Positions 54,227 through 62,913 of a stretch of DNA of 64,000 nucleotides are shown here, piece after piece. The translations under genes were made by a program, and so were the position numbers. Each line of letters begins with the position of its first letter. Positions within the stretch are counted from its first letter, which is position 1. The notes below the pieces were generated by a model, which did no database searches, had not been told where the DNA came from, and worked only from the letters and a program-made list of their open reading frames with translations. This DNA comes from Hydrogenobacter sp. T-2 (lineage in GTDB: Bacteria > Aquificota > Aquificia > Aquificales > Aquificaceae). The DNA is taken from NCBI RefSeq assembly GCF_033971325.1, contig NZ_CP117180.1:1-64000 (forward strand), written 5' to 3'.

Positions 54227-54898
54227 GTGGAGCTTATTATAAGCACTATAACGATTATAGGTGCGGTGGTTGGAGTTGGTGTGTTTTTGATGATGCATAT
54301 AGATAAGAGACTGGATGCACTCCAAGCTGACATTCAAAGAGTGGATAAAAAGACGGATACCTATAGGCAGGAGCTTATGGAAGAGATAAACAGGCTTGAG
54401 GAGAAAATAGATAGAGTAGATGCAAAGGTAGATGCAAAAGTTGAAACTTCTAAACAGGAATTAAAAGAGGAAATACGTAAAGTAGACGCAAAGGTTGATA
54501 AGGTAGATGCAAAGGTTGATATGGTAAAACAGGAGCTTATGGAAGAGATAAACAGACTTGAGGAGAAAATAGATAAAGTGGATGCAAAGGTTGATATGAA
54601 GGTAGAAACCTCCAAGCAAGAACTAAAGGAGGAAATACATAAAGTAGATGCAAAAGTTGATAAGGTAGATGCAAAGGTTGATATGGTAAAACAGGAGCTA
54701 AAGGAGGACATAAACAAACTTAGGGAGGAAATACAAAAGGTAGATGCAAAAGTAGACCTCACGCGTCAAGAACTTAAGGCTGAGATTATGGAAACTAACA
54801 GAAGAATAAGTCATGCGGAGGCAGAGTTAAAAGAGGACATAAGAGAGATAAGATTGGTTCTCTTTAAAATATTGGAAGTTCCACAAAAGGAAAGCTAA
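54227..54898 (+). CDS. Membrane-anchored coiled-coil protein with 54-residue tandem repeats
   Basis: 223 residues starting with GTG. One transmembrane helix (about 4-23) then a highly charged coiled coil made of VDAKVD-type hexads. A 54-residue unit (162 bp) starting QEL is repeated at residues 48, 102 and 156; the first two copies are nearly identical in DNA. Architecture is like the 170-residue protein at 16.7 kb, though the repeat unit differs. No family or function recognised; scaffold or stalk is likely. Confidence 0.65.
   Translation: MELIISTITIIGAVVGVGVFLMMHIDKRLDALQADIQRVDKKTDTYRQELMEEINRLEEKIDRVDAKVDAKVETSKQELKEEIRKVDAKVDKVDAKVDMVKQELMEEINRLEEKIDKVDAKVDMKVETSKQELKEEIHKVDAKVDKVDAKVDMVKQELKEDINKLREEIQKVDAKVDLTRQELKAEIMETNRRISHAEAELKEDIREIRLVLFKILEVPQKES
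54368..54760 (+). repeat. 162-bp tandem direct repeat within the coiled-coil gene
   Basis: Copies begin at 54368, 54530 and 54692, exactly 162 bp apart. Copies one and two are nearly the same; the third is partial and diverged. Such repeats can expand or contract by slippage, so length may vary between strains. Confidence 0.8.
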
Positions 54899-55620
54899 AT
54901 ATTTAGATAGTCCCTTAGTGCCTTTGCACCCTCTCTGCTTGTCTTTAGAGTTTCGTTTATATCTTTGAAAACTATCACATATTTACTTTGCTCCACGCTC
55001 TTTAGCTCCTTTACCTTGCTTAGGTTAACAAGGTAAGACCTATGGACCCTAAAGAAGTTGTATGGTCTAAGCATATCCTCTATCTCGTATAGCTTTTTGC
55101 TAAGTGGTAAAAGTCCTTCCTTTGTTCTTACGCTTACCTCTCCCATCTCCGCCTGAACGTAGTATATGTCCTCTGGACTTAGAAACAGAACCTTATTCCC
55201 AATTCTCGCAGGTATTATAGGACGCTCCGCCCTTATAAGATTAGAAACTTGCTGAAAGTTGCTTTTCTTTTCCAAGACTTTATCTACAGCCTTGGCTAAG
55301 TCTTCCTGAGAGTAGGGCTTTAGGAGGTAATCTACCGCAGATACTCTAAAGGCTTCAAGGGCATACTCGCCATATGCAGTGGTAAAGATTATGTAAGGTT
55401 TTAGACCCATGGAAAGGACTTCTTTTGCAAGGTCTATGCCAGTGCCATCGGGAAGCCTTATGTCAAGAAACAAGACCTCTGGCTTTTTTTCCTCTATGAG
55501 CTTTAGGGCTTCTTCGTATGTGCCTGCTTCTCCAACTACCTCAAGCCTGCCATCTTGACTTAACATCCTCTTTAGTCTTTGGACTGCCAAGGGTTCGTCT
55601 TCTACTATAAAGGCTCTCAT
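54895..55620 (-). CDS. LytTR-family response regulator
   Basis: 241 residues from ATG 55620 (the frame extends 10 codons further upstream). Receiver domain with acidic EDEP, phospho-acceptor Asp in LFLDIRLPDG (about 54), Thr in IIFTTAYGEYAL and Lys in LLKPY; then a LytTR DNA-binding domain (VLFLSPEDIYYVQAEMG, FFRVHRSYLVNLSKV). Likely partner of the LytS-type kinase at 50486-51472. Convergent with the coiled-coil gene (4 bp overlap). Confidence 0.88.
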   Translation of the reverse strand: MRAFIVEDEPLAVQRLKRMLSQDGRLEVVGEAGTYEEALKLIEEKKPEVLFLDIRLPDGTGIDLAKEVLSMGLKPYIIFTTAYGEYALEAFRVSAVDYLLKPYSQEDLAKAVDKVLEKKSNFQQVSNLIRAERPIIPARIGNKVLFLSPEDIYYVQAEMGEVSVRTKEGLLPLSKKLYEIEDMLRPYNFFRVHRSYLVNLSKVKELKSVEQSKYVIVFKDINETLKTSREGAKALRDYLNI

Positions 55621-55676
55621 GTATTTTATCTTCCCACCTTGTCCCTGCATTTTGTATGGAGATTTTTACATTTTAT

Positions 55677-55710
55677 TTAAAAGGAGGGCTCCCCCAGATG
55701 GGAAGAGCCT
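55677..55710 (-). terminator. Terminator of the TonB receptor gene
   Basis: On the minus strand AGGCTC, then CCC-ATCT-GGG, then GAGCCCT form a hairpin with one bulge, followed by CCTTTTAAAT. It lies 21 bp after the TonB receptor stop. It also lies upstream of the LytTR regulator gene on the same strand, separating the two units. Confidence 0.6.
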
Positions 55711-55730
55711 ACCGCATAGCCATGCTGGGC

Positions 55731-57797
55731 TTAAAACTGATAGGATGCGCTTACATAAAAGCTTCTTCCGGGCTCTGGCACTCTAACACCTGCAGAAAAA
55801 GGGTTTCTTACATAAGAGAAGTGCTCATAGTATTTCTTGTCAAAAATGTTCTCCACGCCTGCATTGAGGGTAAAGTTCTTGTAATTTACTCCTGCCTTTA
55901 GGTTGACTATAGCCCAGCCAGAGGTTTTTTGCTCTCTTAGGTCTGAGTCCACTTTGTTTTGAGTTGAGGTTGCTACGGTTTCACCTTCTACAAACCACAT
56001 GCCTGTATCGTATCTAAGACCAAGCCTACCCTTTAGAGGTGGCACCTCCGCCACATCCTTGTCGGTTATACCTATGGCTGGCTTTCTGTCTTTCCTACCT
56101 TCTACATAACTTGCACCACCAAGCAGGAATAGGTTTTCCCAAAGGTTGTATGTAGAGCTTAACTCAAATCCCAAAAAGCGAGCATCCGTGTTAGCGTAGG
56201 TCATTGCCCTACCGTTGGGAGGTGCAACCATAGACATGGGGTTCACTACAGGCTTGTTGTTGACCGTTATATAATCTTGCACATAGCTTACAAACACCGT
56301 TGCCTTTGTGAGAGATTTGGCACTTTGATGTTTTAGACCAAGGTCAAGCTCAAGGTTTTTAGAGGGTTTTAGATTAGGATTGCCAACCCGCGCACAGTAG
56401 AAGTTATTCTGTGCAATACATATCATCAACCTATTTTGGGCAAAATACCTTTCTTGAGGATCTGGGACTCTTACCGCATAACCTACGCCCGTAAACAGTT
56501 CAAGCTCGGGTGCAAGGTTGTAAAAGAGCTGAACATTTCCAGAAGGATATGTGTCTGTTTTTGATGTGCTTCTTGTATTGTGGTAGGCGTAGTATAGGTT
56601 TGTATTGGCTTTTGAAGAATTCGCTTCGCTCTTTGTAGTGTCAAGTCTCAAGCCTACAACCATTCTCATAGCCTGAGTTAAGAGCTTTTTATATTCTCCA
56701 TAGAAGCCTATGTTGGTTATATCTACATCTGGTATAACAAACTGATTTCTATAGGTTCCAGCACTTTGGCTCCACATGTAGTTTACCGCATCCCAGTTTC
56801 TCTTATAGGCTTCAAGCCCCAAAGTAAAGTCAGCAACCTTTGCCTCTATCCTTCCACCATAGGTTTTTGTTTGAGCATCCGTAGCCATAGAGTAAGGTCC
56901 TGATGGAGTTCCCATAAAGGTTCTATACCTGTTATCCATCCAGTGGTCTACCTTTGTGTAGTAAAACTGAAAGTCAAGAGATTTAAGCAGGTCTGATATC
57001 TTTCCTACCTTATAATTCAGGTTAAACCTATCCGTTTTGTCATATATGGTATCCATCATAAGGGCTGGATATAGCACATGCCTTGCATCCTGCCTCGTGT
57101 AGCCTATCTCAAACTCATGGTTTTCTAAGGGCTTAAAGCCAAACTTAGTCCAGTAGGTATTTATCTCAAAGGCTTTGGAGTTTACATACTGTGATTTGTA
57201 GTCGGCATACTCTGTTATCCTCTTGCCATCCCCATCCTTGTAAGGCTTTGAATATCTGTAGGAGTATCCCACAAGTCCGTAGAACTTCTCATCCCTGTAG
57301 GAAATAACAGGTGAAAAGTTTCTGTAGTCAAAAGAGCCAACGGTGACATTAAGCCTTAGCCTAAAGCCCTGCTCTGGCTTTTTGGTAACTATGTTTACAA
57401 GACCACCCAGTGAACCTTGATGTCTTATATCAAAGGGTCCTTTTACTACATCTATCCTCTCCACTTCAGAAAAGTCCACATGGAAGGCAGGCGGGTCCAT
57501 CCTATTGGGACACGCAGCGTGAACCTCGGTGTCGTCAATAAGCACGTTTATATTGTCCCTTTGAAAAGCCCTTATAACCACATCGTTGGCAATGCCAGCC
57601 TTCCTGAATTTATGAATCCCATCAATTCTTGTCAGTGCCTCACCCACATCCTTTGCGAAGGATTCTCGCACCTCTCTTATTTCAAGGCTGTCTCTAAAGG
57701 TCTCCCTTTTGCCCTTTACCTCAACCTCCTTTAGCAACACCTCCTGTGCGAAGGCTGGAAAGCTAAGAACCGCTCCTAAAAGAAGTGTCTTCTTCAT
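55731..57797 (-). CDS. TonB-dependent outer-membrane receptor, OprC/NosA-like (probable copper)
   Basis: 688 residues. Signal peptide (1-17, LLLGAVLSFPAFA), plug domain with VIRAFQRDNINVLIDDTE and VKGPFDIRHQGSLGGLVNIVTKKP, and a 22-strand barrel ending in Phe (SYQF). The segment HAACPNRMDPPAF matches the CPNRMDPP motif I associate with OprC/NosA copper receptors. It is second in an operon after a His-rich secreted protein. Substrate by analogy is copper; this is inference. No TonB/ExbBD genes are present here. Confidence 0.85.
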   Translation of the reverse strand: MKKTLLLGAVLSFPAFAQEVLLKEVEVKGKRETFRDSLEIREVRESFAKDVGEALTRIDGIHKFRKAGIANDVVIRAFQRDNINVLIDDTEVHAACPNRMDPPAFHVDFSEVERIDVVKGPFDIRHQGSLGGLVNIVTKKPEQGFRLRLNVTVGSFDYRNFSPVISYRDEKFYGLVGYSYRYSKPYKDGDGKRITEYADYKSQYVNSKAFEINTYWTKFGFKPLENHEFEIGYTRQDARHVLYPALMMDTIYDKTDRFNLNYKVGKISDLLKSLDFQFYYTKVDHWMDNRYRTFMGTPSGPYSMATDAQTKTYGGRIEAKVADFTLGLEAYKRNWDAVNYMWSQSAGTYRNQFVIPDVDITNIGFYGEYKKLLTQAMRMVVGLRLDTTKSEANSSKANTNLYYAYHNTRSTSKTDTYPSGNVQLFYNLAPELELFTGVGYAVRVPDPQERYFAQNRLMICIAQNNFYCARVGNPNLKPSKNLELDLGLKHQSAKSLTKATVFVSYVQDYITVNNKPVVNPMSMVAPPNGRAMTYANTDARFLGFELSSTYNLWENLFLLGGASYVEGRKDRKPAIGITDKDVAEVPPLKGRLGLRYDTGMWFVEGETVATSTQNKVDSDLREQKTSGWAIVNLKAGVNYKNFTLNAGVENIFDKKYYEHFSYVRNPFSAGVRVPEPGRSFYVSASYQF

Positions 57798-57808
57798 GTC
57801 TTACCTCC

Positions 57809-58252
57809 TTACCAAGATATAATTCTCACTCTTTCCTCAGAAAGTAGCCCAAAAACCATGTCAGGCTTGCCAAACTCCGCACCCTTTACAAGCTCTTTAA
57901 CTCCTAACATATTGGCACAGTGCGGACACACATAGACCTTTCCACCCTTTGAGATAAACTCTTGTAGTGCCTTGCTTGCCTCAGAAGATTTTGCCTTTGC
58001 GTCCGCAAGCCTTACGCCCTCAGAGTTAAGCCATATTACAGTGGGATTACCCCTTTCAAGGGATATGGTAGCAAACCTTATAGCCATAACTGCAGAAGGT
58101 GCTCTGTCCCTTGTTAGGTTAACTACCACGGTTATGTTATCCTGAGCCTGAACTTGATGTTGATGCATATGTCCCTCGTGAGCCCATGAAGGCATACCTA
58201 CAAGAGGCATAAGCCCGACAAATGCAGTAAATATTAGGTGTTTCATTCTCAT
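57809..58252 (-). CDS. Secreted His-rich DsrE-like protein
   Basis: 147 residues with a signal peptide (about 1-24) and a His/Met-rich start to the mature chain (HEGHMHQHQ) that could bind copper. The rest is a DsrE-like fold (ITVVVNLTRDRAPSAVMAIRFA, YVCPHCANMLGV with CPHC). First gene of the operon with the TonB receptor, 11 bp apart. GGAGGT lies before the ATG. Probably a periplasmic metal or sulfur carrier. Confidence 0.75.
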   Translation of the reverse strand: MRMKHLIFTAFVGLMPLVGMPSWAHEGHMHQHQVQAQDNITVVVNLTRDRAPSAVMAIRFATISLERGNPTVIWLNSEGVRLADAKAKSSEASKALQEFISKGGKVYVCPHCANMLGVKELVKGAEFGKPDMVFGLLSEERVRIISW

Positions 58253-58274
58253 GAATTTACCTCCAATTTAGCGT

Positions 58275-58313
58275 TATAATTAACATTATAGAATAGATCA
58301 TGACCTTTGTCAA
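58275..58313 (-). promoter_or_regulatory. Perfect consensus promoter with palindromic operator for the DsrE/TonB operon
   Basis: Minus strand TTGACA (58308-58313), 17 nt, TATAAT (58285-58290): every consensus base. An inverted repeat TATAAT-TAAC-ATTATA (58275-58290) runs from the -10 to the start site, and TCATGA (within 58297-58302) lies in the spacer. A repressor is strongly suggested, since an uncontrolled consensus promoter would be always on. Confidence 0.75.
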
Positions 58314-58331
58314 GTTTGAAAGGGTTAACGA

Positions 58332-58838
58332 TTACTTATAGACCTTCCTTCTAAATAGGTCTTTGGAAGAGACAAGCCTTTCAATAAAAACCTTACCATC
58401 AAGATGGTCTATTTCATGTTGAATAACCACCGCCTCAAAGCCTTCTGTATCAAACTCCACAAGGTTTCCCCTTTGGTCAAGGGCCCTAACCCTTATCCAA
58501 TAATGCCTTTTTACGTTGCCTGTGTAGTCTGGCACGCTTAGGCAACCCTCTCTTACCACAAGCTCGCCATCACGCTGGACTATCTCGGGGTTTATTAACA
58601 CCATCAGCCCATGGCTTAGCTTGTTTTCCTTATGCTTAGAATTAGAGGTGTCAACCACTATTATCCTTTTGTGAACACCTACCTGCGGAGACGCAATACC
58701 AACGCAACCTGGAGAGGTTTTCATGGTGTATATTAGGTCTTCAACAAAACTATCCAACTCCTTGTCAAAGGATACAACCTCAAGGGAAGGGACTTTTAAC
58801 CTCTCATCGGGATAGGTTATTATAGGTAGTTTTCTCAT
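58332..58838 (-). CDS. def: Peptide deformylase
   Basis: 168 residues. Three motifs in order: GCVGIASPQVGVHKRI (motif 1), REGCLSVPDYTG (motif 2, Cys ligand), and VVIQHEIDHLDGKVF (motif 3, HExxH). Removes formyl from new proteins. Overlaps the ACT-domain gene by 4 bp. Confidence 0.94.
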   Translation of the reverse strand: MRKLPIITYPDERLKVPSLEVVSFDKELDSFVEDLIYTMKTSPGCVGIASPQVGVHKRIIVVDTSNSKHKENKLSHGLMVLINPEIVQRDGELVVREGCLSVPDYTGNVKRHYWIRVRALDQRGNLVEFDTEGFEAVVIQHEIDHLDGKVFIERLVSSKDLFRRKVYK

Positions 58839-59353
58839 AGCCTTTCCTCTTCCTCCCTCTCTACGCTTATGTCAACACCCAACAAATCCTTTAACTTCTC
58901 AAGCTCAAGTCTCAAAATATCCTCTACATCCTCTTGCCCTTCCGCTTCTATAACCATCACATATAGGCTTCCCCTCTTTTCCGTTCTAAGGTCGCTTATA
59001 TTTAAGCCAAGGTCTGCAAGGATTGAAGAAACCCCATAGACTATCCCAGGCTTATCAGAGCCAAAGACTACAATCCTATAAATAGCCTCCGCCTTAGGAT
59101 AAACCACTTTTTCCAACTCCCTACATACCATAAAAAGCTCGTATTCCTGCCCTACCTCTTGAAGGTTTTGGAGTATATCCTCCGCACTTATATCCCTTTC
59201 GGAAGCTACTATGAGCATTATGGTAAATTCACCGTTGAGCCTTGTCATTGAGGAATCTTCAAGGTTCAAACCCATCTTGTATAGGGCTTTTGAAACCCCT
59301 GCCACTATGCCAGGTCTGTCTTTGCCAAAGAGGGAAAGGATAAAAAACCTCAT
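58835..59353 (-). CDS. Tandem ACT-domain protein (GcvR-like)
   Basis: 172 residues with two ACT domains: FFILSLFGKDRPGIVAGVSKAL (1-80) and RIVVFGSDKPGIVYGVSSIL (about 90-165). Resembles GcvR and other amino-acid-sensing regulators, without a DNA-binding domain. A TAAAAT box (59360-59365) lies 6 nt before the ATG, sharing a 14-bp spacer with the next gene. Confidence 0.8.
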   Translation of the reverse strand: MRFFILSLFGKDRPGIVAGVSKALYKMGLNLEDSSMTRLNGEFTIMLIVASERDISAEDILQNLQEVGQEYELFMVCRELEKVVYPKAEAIYRIVVFGSDKPGIVYGVSSILADLGLNISDLRTEKRGSLYVMVIEAEGQEDVEDILRLELEKLKDLLGVDISVEREEEERL

Positions 59354-59355
59354 GC

Positions 59356-59365
59356 TAAGATTTTA
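59356..59365. promoter_or_regulatory. Divergent -10 boxes in a 14-bp spacer
   Basis: TAAGAT on the plus strand (59356-59361) and TAAAAT on the minus strand (59360-59365). Each is exactly 6 nt from its start codon (ATG 59368 and ATG 59353). No room for any leader in either direction. Confidence 0.55.
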
Positions 59366-59367
59366 AT

Positions 59368-59679
59368 ATGGATGAGTTAGGATTTCACATATCACAGGTA
59401 GCAAAAATCCTCGGTCTTGCACAGCCTATGGGTTTTATGCTCTCCTATGAGTTTGGAGATATATGGATAGATGTTTATATGGAAAAAACTCCCGAAGGTT
59501 GGACTGGTAGAACCTATACCATAAGCGTCCCTAAGGAAAAATTTGGAAGACTCACAGAACTTGTGGAAAGTATGGGTGGACTGGCTGAAGATGTATTTTT
59601 GGATTTTGAAAGGGCATATGTAAGTCTTTCACAGGAAGACTGGGAATCCGCGAGCCCTGTTATAATGAACTTACTATGA
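59368..59679 (+). CDS. Hypothetical protein before the dehydrogenase gene
   Basis: 103 residues, soluble, acidic, no recognised family. GFMLSYEFGDIWIDVYME and GRTYTISVPKEKFGRL suggest a small alpha/beta fold. It overlaps the next gene by ATGA, so it is co-translated with the dehydrogenase. Confidence 0.6.
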   Translation: MDELGFHISQVAKILGLAQPMGFMLSYEFGDIWIDVYMEKTPEGWTGRTYTISVPKEKFGRLTELVESMGGLAEDVFLDFERAYVSLSQEDWESASPVIMNLL

Positions 59680-60545
59680 GAGTAGGTTTTATAGGACTTG
59701 GAAGTCTTGGAAAGGCTATAGCAAGGAGGCTTTCAGAGCAGGGTGTAGAGCTTTTACTTTGGAACAGGACAAAAGAAAAAGCCCTTGAGCTTGGTCTTCC
59801 CGTTGCGGACAGCCCCGCACATCTAATAAGTCAAGTGGACAGGGTTTTCCTTATAGTTTTTGACTCTCATGCTTCTGAAGAAGTAATATTTGGAAAAGAT
59901 GGGCTTGTTGAGGGTGGAGTAGAGGGTAAAACCATAATAGACATGACTACAAACCACTACGCTTATGCAAAGCTCGCATATGAGGAGCTAAAGAAAAGAG
60001 GAGCTTATTATCTTGATGCACCCATCTTAGGTAGCATAATACCCGCACAGAAGGGAGAGCTTACAGTCCTTGTGGGAGGAGACAAGGAAAAGTTTGAAGA
60101 AAACAAAGCCATATTTGAGAAGTTTTGCAAGAAGATTTTTTACGTGGGTCCTTCAGGAAATGCAAGCAAGCTAAAGTTGATAAACAATATGGTTCTTGGT
60201 GGCTTCATGCAGGTGCTTTCTGAAGCTATAGCTATTGGAGAACTTGCAGGCTTTGAGAGAGAACTTCTCGTGGATATCTTAGAAAGTGGTGCTGGAAAAT
60301 CTTACCTTTTAGAGGTGAAAAAGAAAAAGCTCCTCCAGAGGGACTACTCGGTTCACTTTTCCGTTGACCTCATACACAAGGACCTCCATTATGCGGAGGA
60401 TATGGTAAAGGATTTGGGAGCTTTCAGCCTTAGTCTTCAAAATGTTAAAAATGCATACGCCCTCGCCAAGTATTTAGGTATGGGAGGCGAGGACTTTTCG
60501 GTCCTCGTGGAGCTATATAAAAGGCTTAGAACTCAAAGTCCTTGA
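59676..60545 (+). CDS. 3-hydroxyisobutyrate dehydrogenase-family NAD(P) oxidoreductase
   Basis: 289 residues. Rossmann motif [43 protein letters not shown] (substrate motif), and the catalytic Lys in [16 protein letters not shown]. Members act on beta-hydroxyacids or glyoxylate; the substrate here is unknown. Convergent with rpoD (20 bp overlap). Confidence 0.88.
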   Translation: MRVGFIGLGSLGKAIARRLSEQGVELLLWNRTKEKALELGLPVADSPAHLISQVDRVFLIVFDSHASEEVIFGKDGLVEGGVEGKTIIDMTTNHYAYAKLAYEELKKRGAYYLDAPILGSIIPAQKGELTVLVGGDKEKFEENKAIFEKFCKKIFYVGPSGNASKLKLINNMVLGGFMQVLSEAIAIGELAGFERELLVDILESGAGKSYLLEVKKKKLLQRDYSVHFSVDLIHKDLHYAEDMVKDLGAFSLSLQNVKNAYALAKYLGMGGEDFSVLVELYKRLRTQSP

Positions 60546-62238
60546 GATACTTAGCCCTTGCTGGATGTCTTAGCTTTCTTATGGCTTTTGTCTCAAGTTG
60601 ACGAATCCTCTCTCTTGTTACATTGAACATCTTACCTATCTGCTCAAGGGTATACTCTATGCCATCCACAAGCCCATACCTATACATGAGTATTTCCTTC
60701 TCCTTCTCTCCGAGAGTGCTTAAGACCCTTATGAGCTGTTCTCTGAGAAGTCTTCTTGAAACTTGTTCCTCCGGTGATGGGACGCTTTTGTCTTCTATAA
60801 AGTCTCTCAGGTGTGTTTCCTCGTCATCTCCTATAGGTGTCTCAAGGGATACAGGCTCTTGGGAGACTCTCATTACCTTTCTGGCTTTTTCTGGTGATAT
60901 ACCAAGATACTTGGCTATTTCCTCTGCGGTTGGCTCTCTACCCAGCTCTTGGAAGAGCTTTTTGTGTGCCTTTGTTATGTCGTTTATGGTTTCTATCATG
61001 TGAACAGGTATGCGTATGGTTCTCGCTTGGTCTGCTATAGCCCTCGTTATTGCCTGACGGATCCACCAAGTGGCGTAGGTTGAGAACTTGTAGCCCTTTC
61101 TGTAGTCGTACTTATCCACTGCCTTCATAAGCCCTATGTTGCCCTCTTGAATAAGGTCAAGGAAGTGAAGACCTCTGTTCACATACTTTTTGGCTATAGA
61201 TACCACAAGCCTTAGGTTGCACTTTACCATAACTTGCTTTGCTTGAGTCACCTTTGTCCTTCCTTCTTTTATTATGTGTATAACCCTTTGAAGCTCCTCA
61301 GGAAGTATACCCATCTCTCGCCTAAGGTCCTCTATTTCCTTTTTGAGAGTAAGGTATTCATCCCTTAGCATTTGAAACCTTGCAAAGCCATAACCCGCCC
61401 TCTCTGCCTTTTTCTGTAAGGTGGCGTCTTGGTCATATTTTTCTATAAGCTCCTCTATATCTGGATGTATACTCTCTAACTTCTTTTTCCTTACCTCAAA
61501 CTCCTTTGACTTTCTTGTGTATTTGTTATAAAGGTTTAAAAGCTCGTCCGCTATGCGTTCAAACTTGGAATGCTTGAGTTTCATATCCTTGAGGATTCTG
61601 TTCATCTTAGCATGTCTTCTTAGATATTCCTTTTTGTATTCTGGCGTTGCGTAGAAAAGATAAGAGTCTCTCCAATAGATTGCTTCCTTGTATGCCTTTG
61701 CTAGTTCAAAACCCTTTTCTATAAAGTATCTTTCCAAATGTTCGTGGCTTTCTTCGTATTCTTCTATGGTCTTACTGTCATCTACCGTATCCATAAGGTC
61801 TGTAGCCTTGAGCTTGCCATTGCATACCTCTCCCCAGTCTCTCAAAACCCTGTCAATGAGAAAAGAGGTTCTCAAAAGCCCCCTTCTCATCACCTTTCTT
61901 CCCATCTCTATCTGCTTTGCATACATTATCTCCTCTTCTCTCTTGAGTAGCGGTATCTTACCCATGTCTTTAAGATATAGCCTTACCGGATCTCCATCTT
62001 TACCCGTAAGGAGTAAGCTCTCGGTGGAAACTGTAAAGGCATCTTCCTTTTCCATCTCCTCCACAGACTCTTCCGTTTCCACTATCTTTACTCCTCTCTC
62101 CTGAAGAAAGTCCATTATCTCTTCGTAGAGCTCCGTATCCACAAGCTCAGGTCCAAGAAGCTCGTTGATTTCGTCGTAGGTTACATAGCCCTTTTCACTT
62201 ACATCAATTAGCTTTTTCATGAGCTGTTTGTATATCAT
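60526..62238 (-). CDS. rpoD: RNA polymerase primary sigma factor
   Basis: 570 residues. Region 1.1 at the N-terminus ([21 protein letters not shown]), an acidic linker, a large non-conserved insert, then region 2 ([37 protein letters not shown]), region 3, and region 4 helix-turn-helix ([20 protein letters not shown]). It fits the TTGACA/TATAAT-type promoters seen in this window. GGAGG lies 6 nt before the ATG. Confidence 0.96.
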   Translation of the reverse strand: MIYKQLMKKLIDVSEKGYVTYDEINELLGPELVDTELYEEIMDFLQERGVKIVETEESVEEMEKEDAFTVSTESLLLTGKDGDPVRLYLKDMGKIPLLKREEEIMYAKQIEMGRKVMRRGLLRTSFLIDRVLRDWGEVCNGKLKATDLMDTVDDSKTIEEYEESHEHLERYFIEKGFELAKAYKEAIYWRDSYLFYATPEYKKEYLRRHAKMNRILKDMKLKHSKFERIADELLNLYNKYTRKSKEFEVRKKKLESIHPDIEELIEKYDQDATLQKKAERAGYGFARFQMLRDEYLTLKKEIEDLRREMGILPEELQRVIHIIKEGRTKVTQAKQVMVKCNLRLVVSIAKKYVNRGLHFLDLIQEGNIGLMKAVDKYDYRKGYKFSTYATWWIRQAITRAIADQARTIRIPVHMIETINDITKAHKKLFQELGREPTAEEIAKYLGISPEKARKVMRVSQEPVSLETPIGDDEETHLRDFIEDKSVPSPEEQVSRRLLREQLIRVLSTLGEKEKEILMYRYGLVDGIEYTLEQIGKMFNVTRERIRQLETKAIRKLRHPARAKYLKDFEF

Positions 62239-62357
62239 CCAAAACCTCCTGTATGTATATTCTTCTCAGATGTTGTGCATTCCTTGGGATTTGGAAGCTG
62301 ACCCGCTATAATGTATGTTTCAGCGACTATATTCAAACTCCTAAGCTCAGACCCCAT
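62235..62357 (-). CDS. Possible 40-residue protein coupled to rpoD
   Basis: An ATG at 62357 opens 40 codons whose TGA overlaps the rpoD ATG (ATGA). Residues are mixed and soluble-looking ([18 protein letters not shown]) with one Cys. AT-rich TATATTTT lies 8-10 nt before the ATG, like the leaderless genes here, and an in-frame stop is just upstream. It also contains the rpoD ribosome site. It may be chance; conservation would decide. Confidence 0.3.
   Translation of the reverse strand: MGSELRSLNIVAETYIIAGQLPNPKECTTSEKNIHTGGFG
62284..62312 (+). promoter_or_regulatory. Orphan plus-strand promoter-like element upstream of rpoD
   Basis: TTGGGA (62284-62289), 17 nt, TATAAT (62307-62312), pointing right. 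No plus-strand gene follows until 63552. It would give a transcript antisense to the region before rpoD and to the nitroreductase gene. Could be a spurious match. Confidence 0.3.
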
Positions 62358-62397
62358 AACTTTCTAAAATATATTTACCACTCTCCCCTCTGGCAAC

Positions 62398-62913
62398 CTA
62401 AATTATGGTGAATATGTCCTCTATGCTTCTCCTTGGTATTGGTATTGGTTCTTCTGCTGGATATCCAACTGTAAGGATAGCTATGGGCTTCCACTCCCTG
62501 GGTGTGGAAAGGGAGGTTTTCAGTCCAGCTTCTTCAAAAGCACCCACCCAACAGGTGCCTAATCCAAGTGCTACCGCAGAAAGCTGAGCGTAAGCACAGG
62601 CTATGGTAGCATCTTGTATGCAGTAGAGCTCCGCACCCCTTTTGCCATACTTTACCGCACTTCTTGAAGGATTGGCAAAGAAGACGAAGACCGCAGGAGC
62701 TTCCGCTATAAACCATTGGCTCAGAGCCCAGCGGGCAACCTCTGTCTTTTTAACTTCATCAAGAACCACCAACACCTCATAAGCCTGAAGATTCCCCGCA
62801 GAGGGTGCACTCCTTACTGCTTCCATTATAGCCCTTATCTTTTCTTCTTCAACGGGTCTCTTCTGGTAACTTCTTACAGAATGTCGTCTTCTTAGAACCT
62901 CAAAGAACTCCAT
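62398..62913 (-). CDS. Nitroreductase-family flavoprotein
   Basis: 171 residues. RRRHSVRSYQKRPVEEEKI and APSAGNLQAYEVLVV bind FMN; GLGTCWVGAF and PIAILTVGYPAEEP follow. NAD(P)H-dependent reduction of an unknown quinone or nitro compound. Overlaps the phosphoribosyltransferase stop by 14 bp. Confidence 0.9.
   Translation of the reverse strand: MEFFEVLRRRHSVRSYQKRPVEEEKIRAIMEAVRSAPSAGNLQAYEVLVVLDEVKKTEVARWALSQWFIAEAPAVFVFFANPSRSAVKYGKRGAELYCIQDATIACAYAQLSAVALGLGTCWVGAFEEAGLKTSLSTPREWKPIAILTVGYPAEEPIPIPRRSIEDIFTII

Noticed and set aside
54361-54762. Long minus-strand frame opposite the repeat coiled-coil gene
   Set aside because: It is the Ser/Thr/Phe-rich shadow of a repetitive Lys/Asp/Val coding sequence; no start signals.
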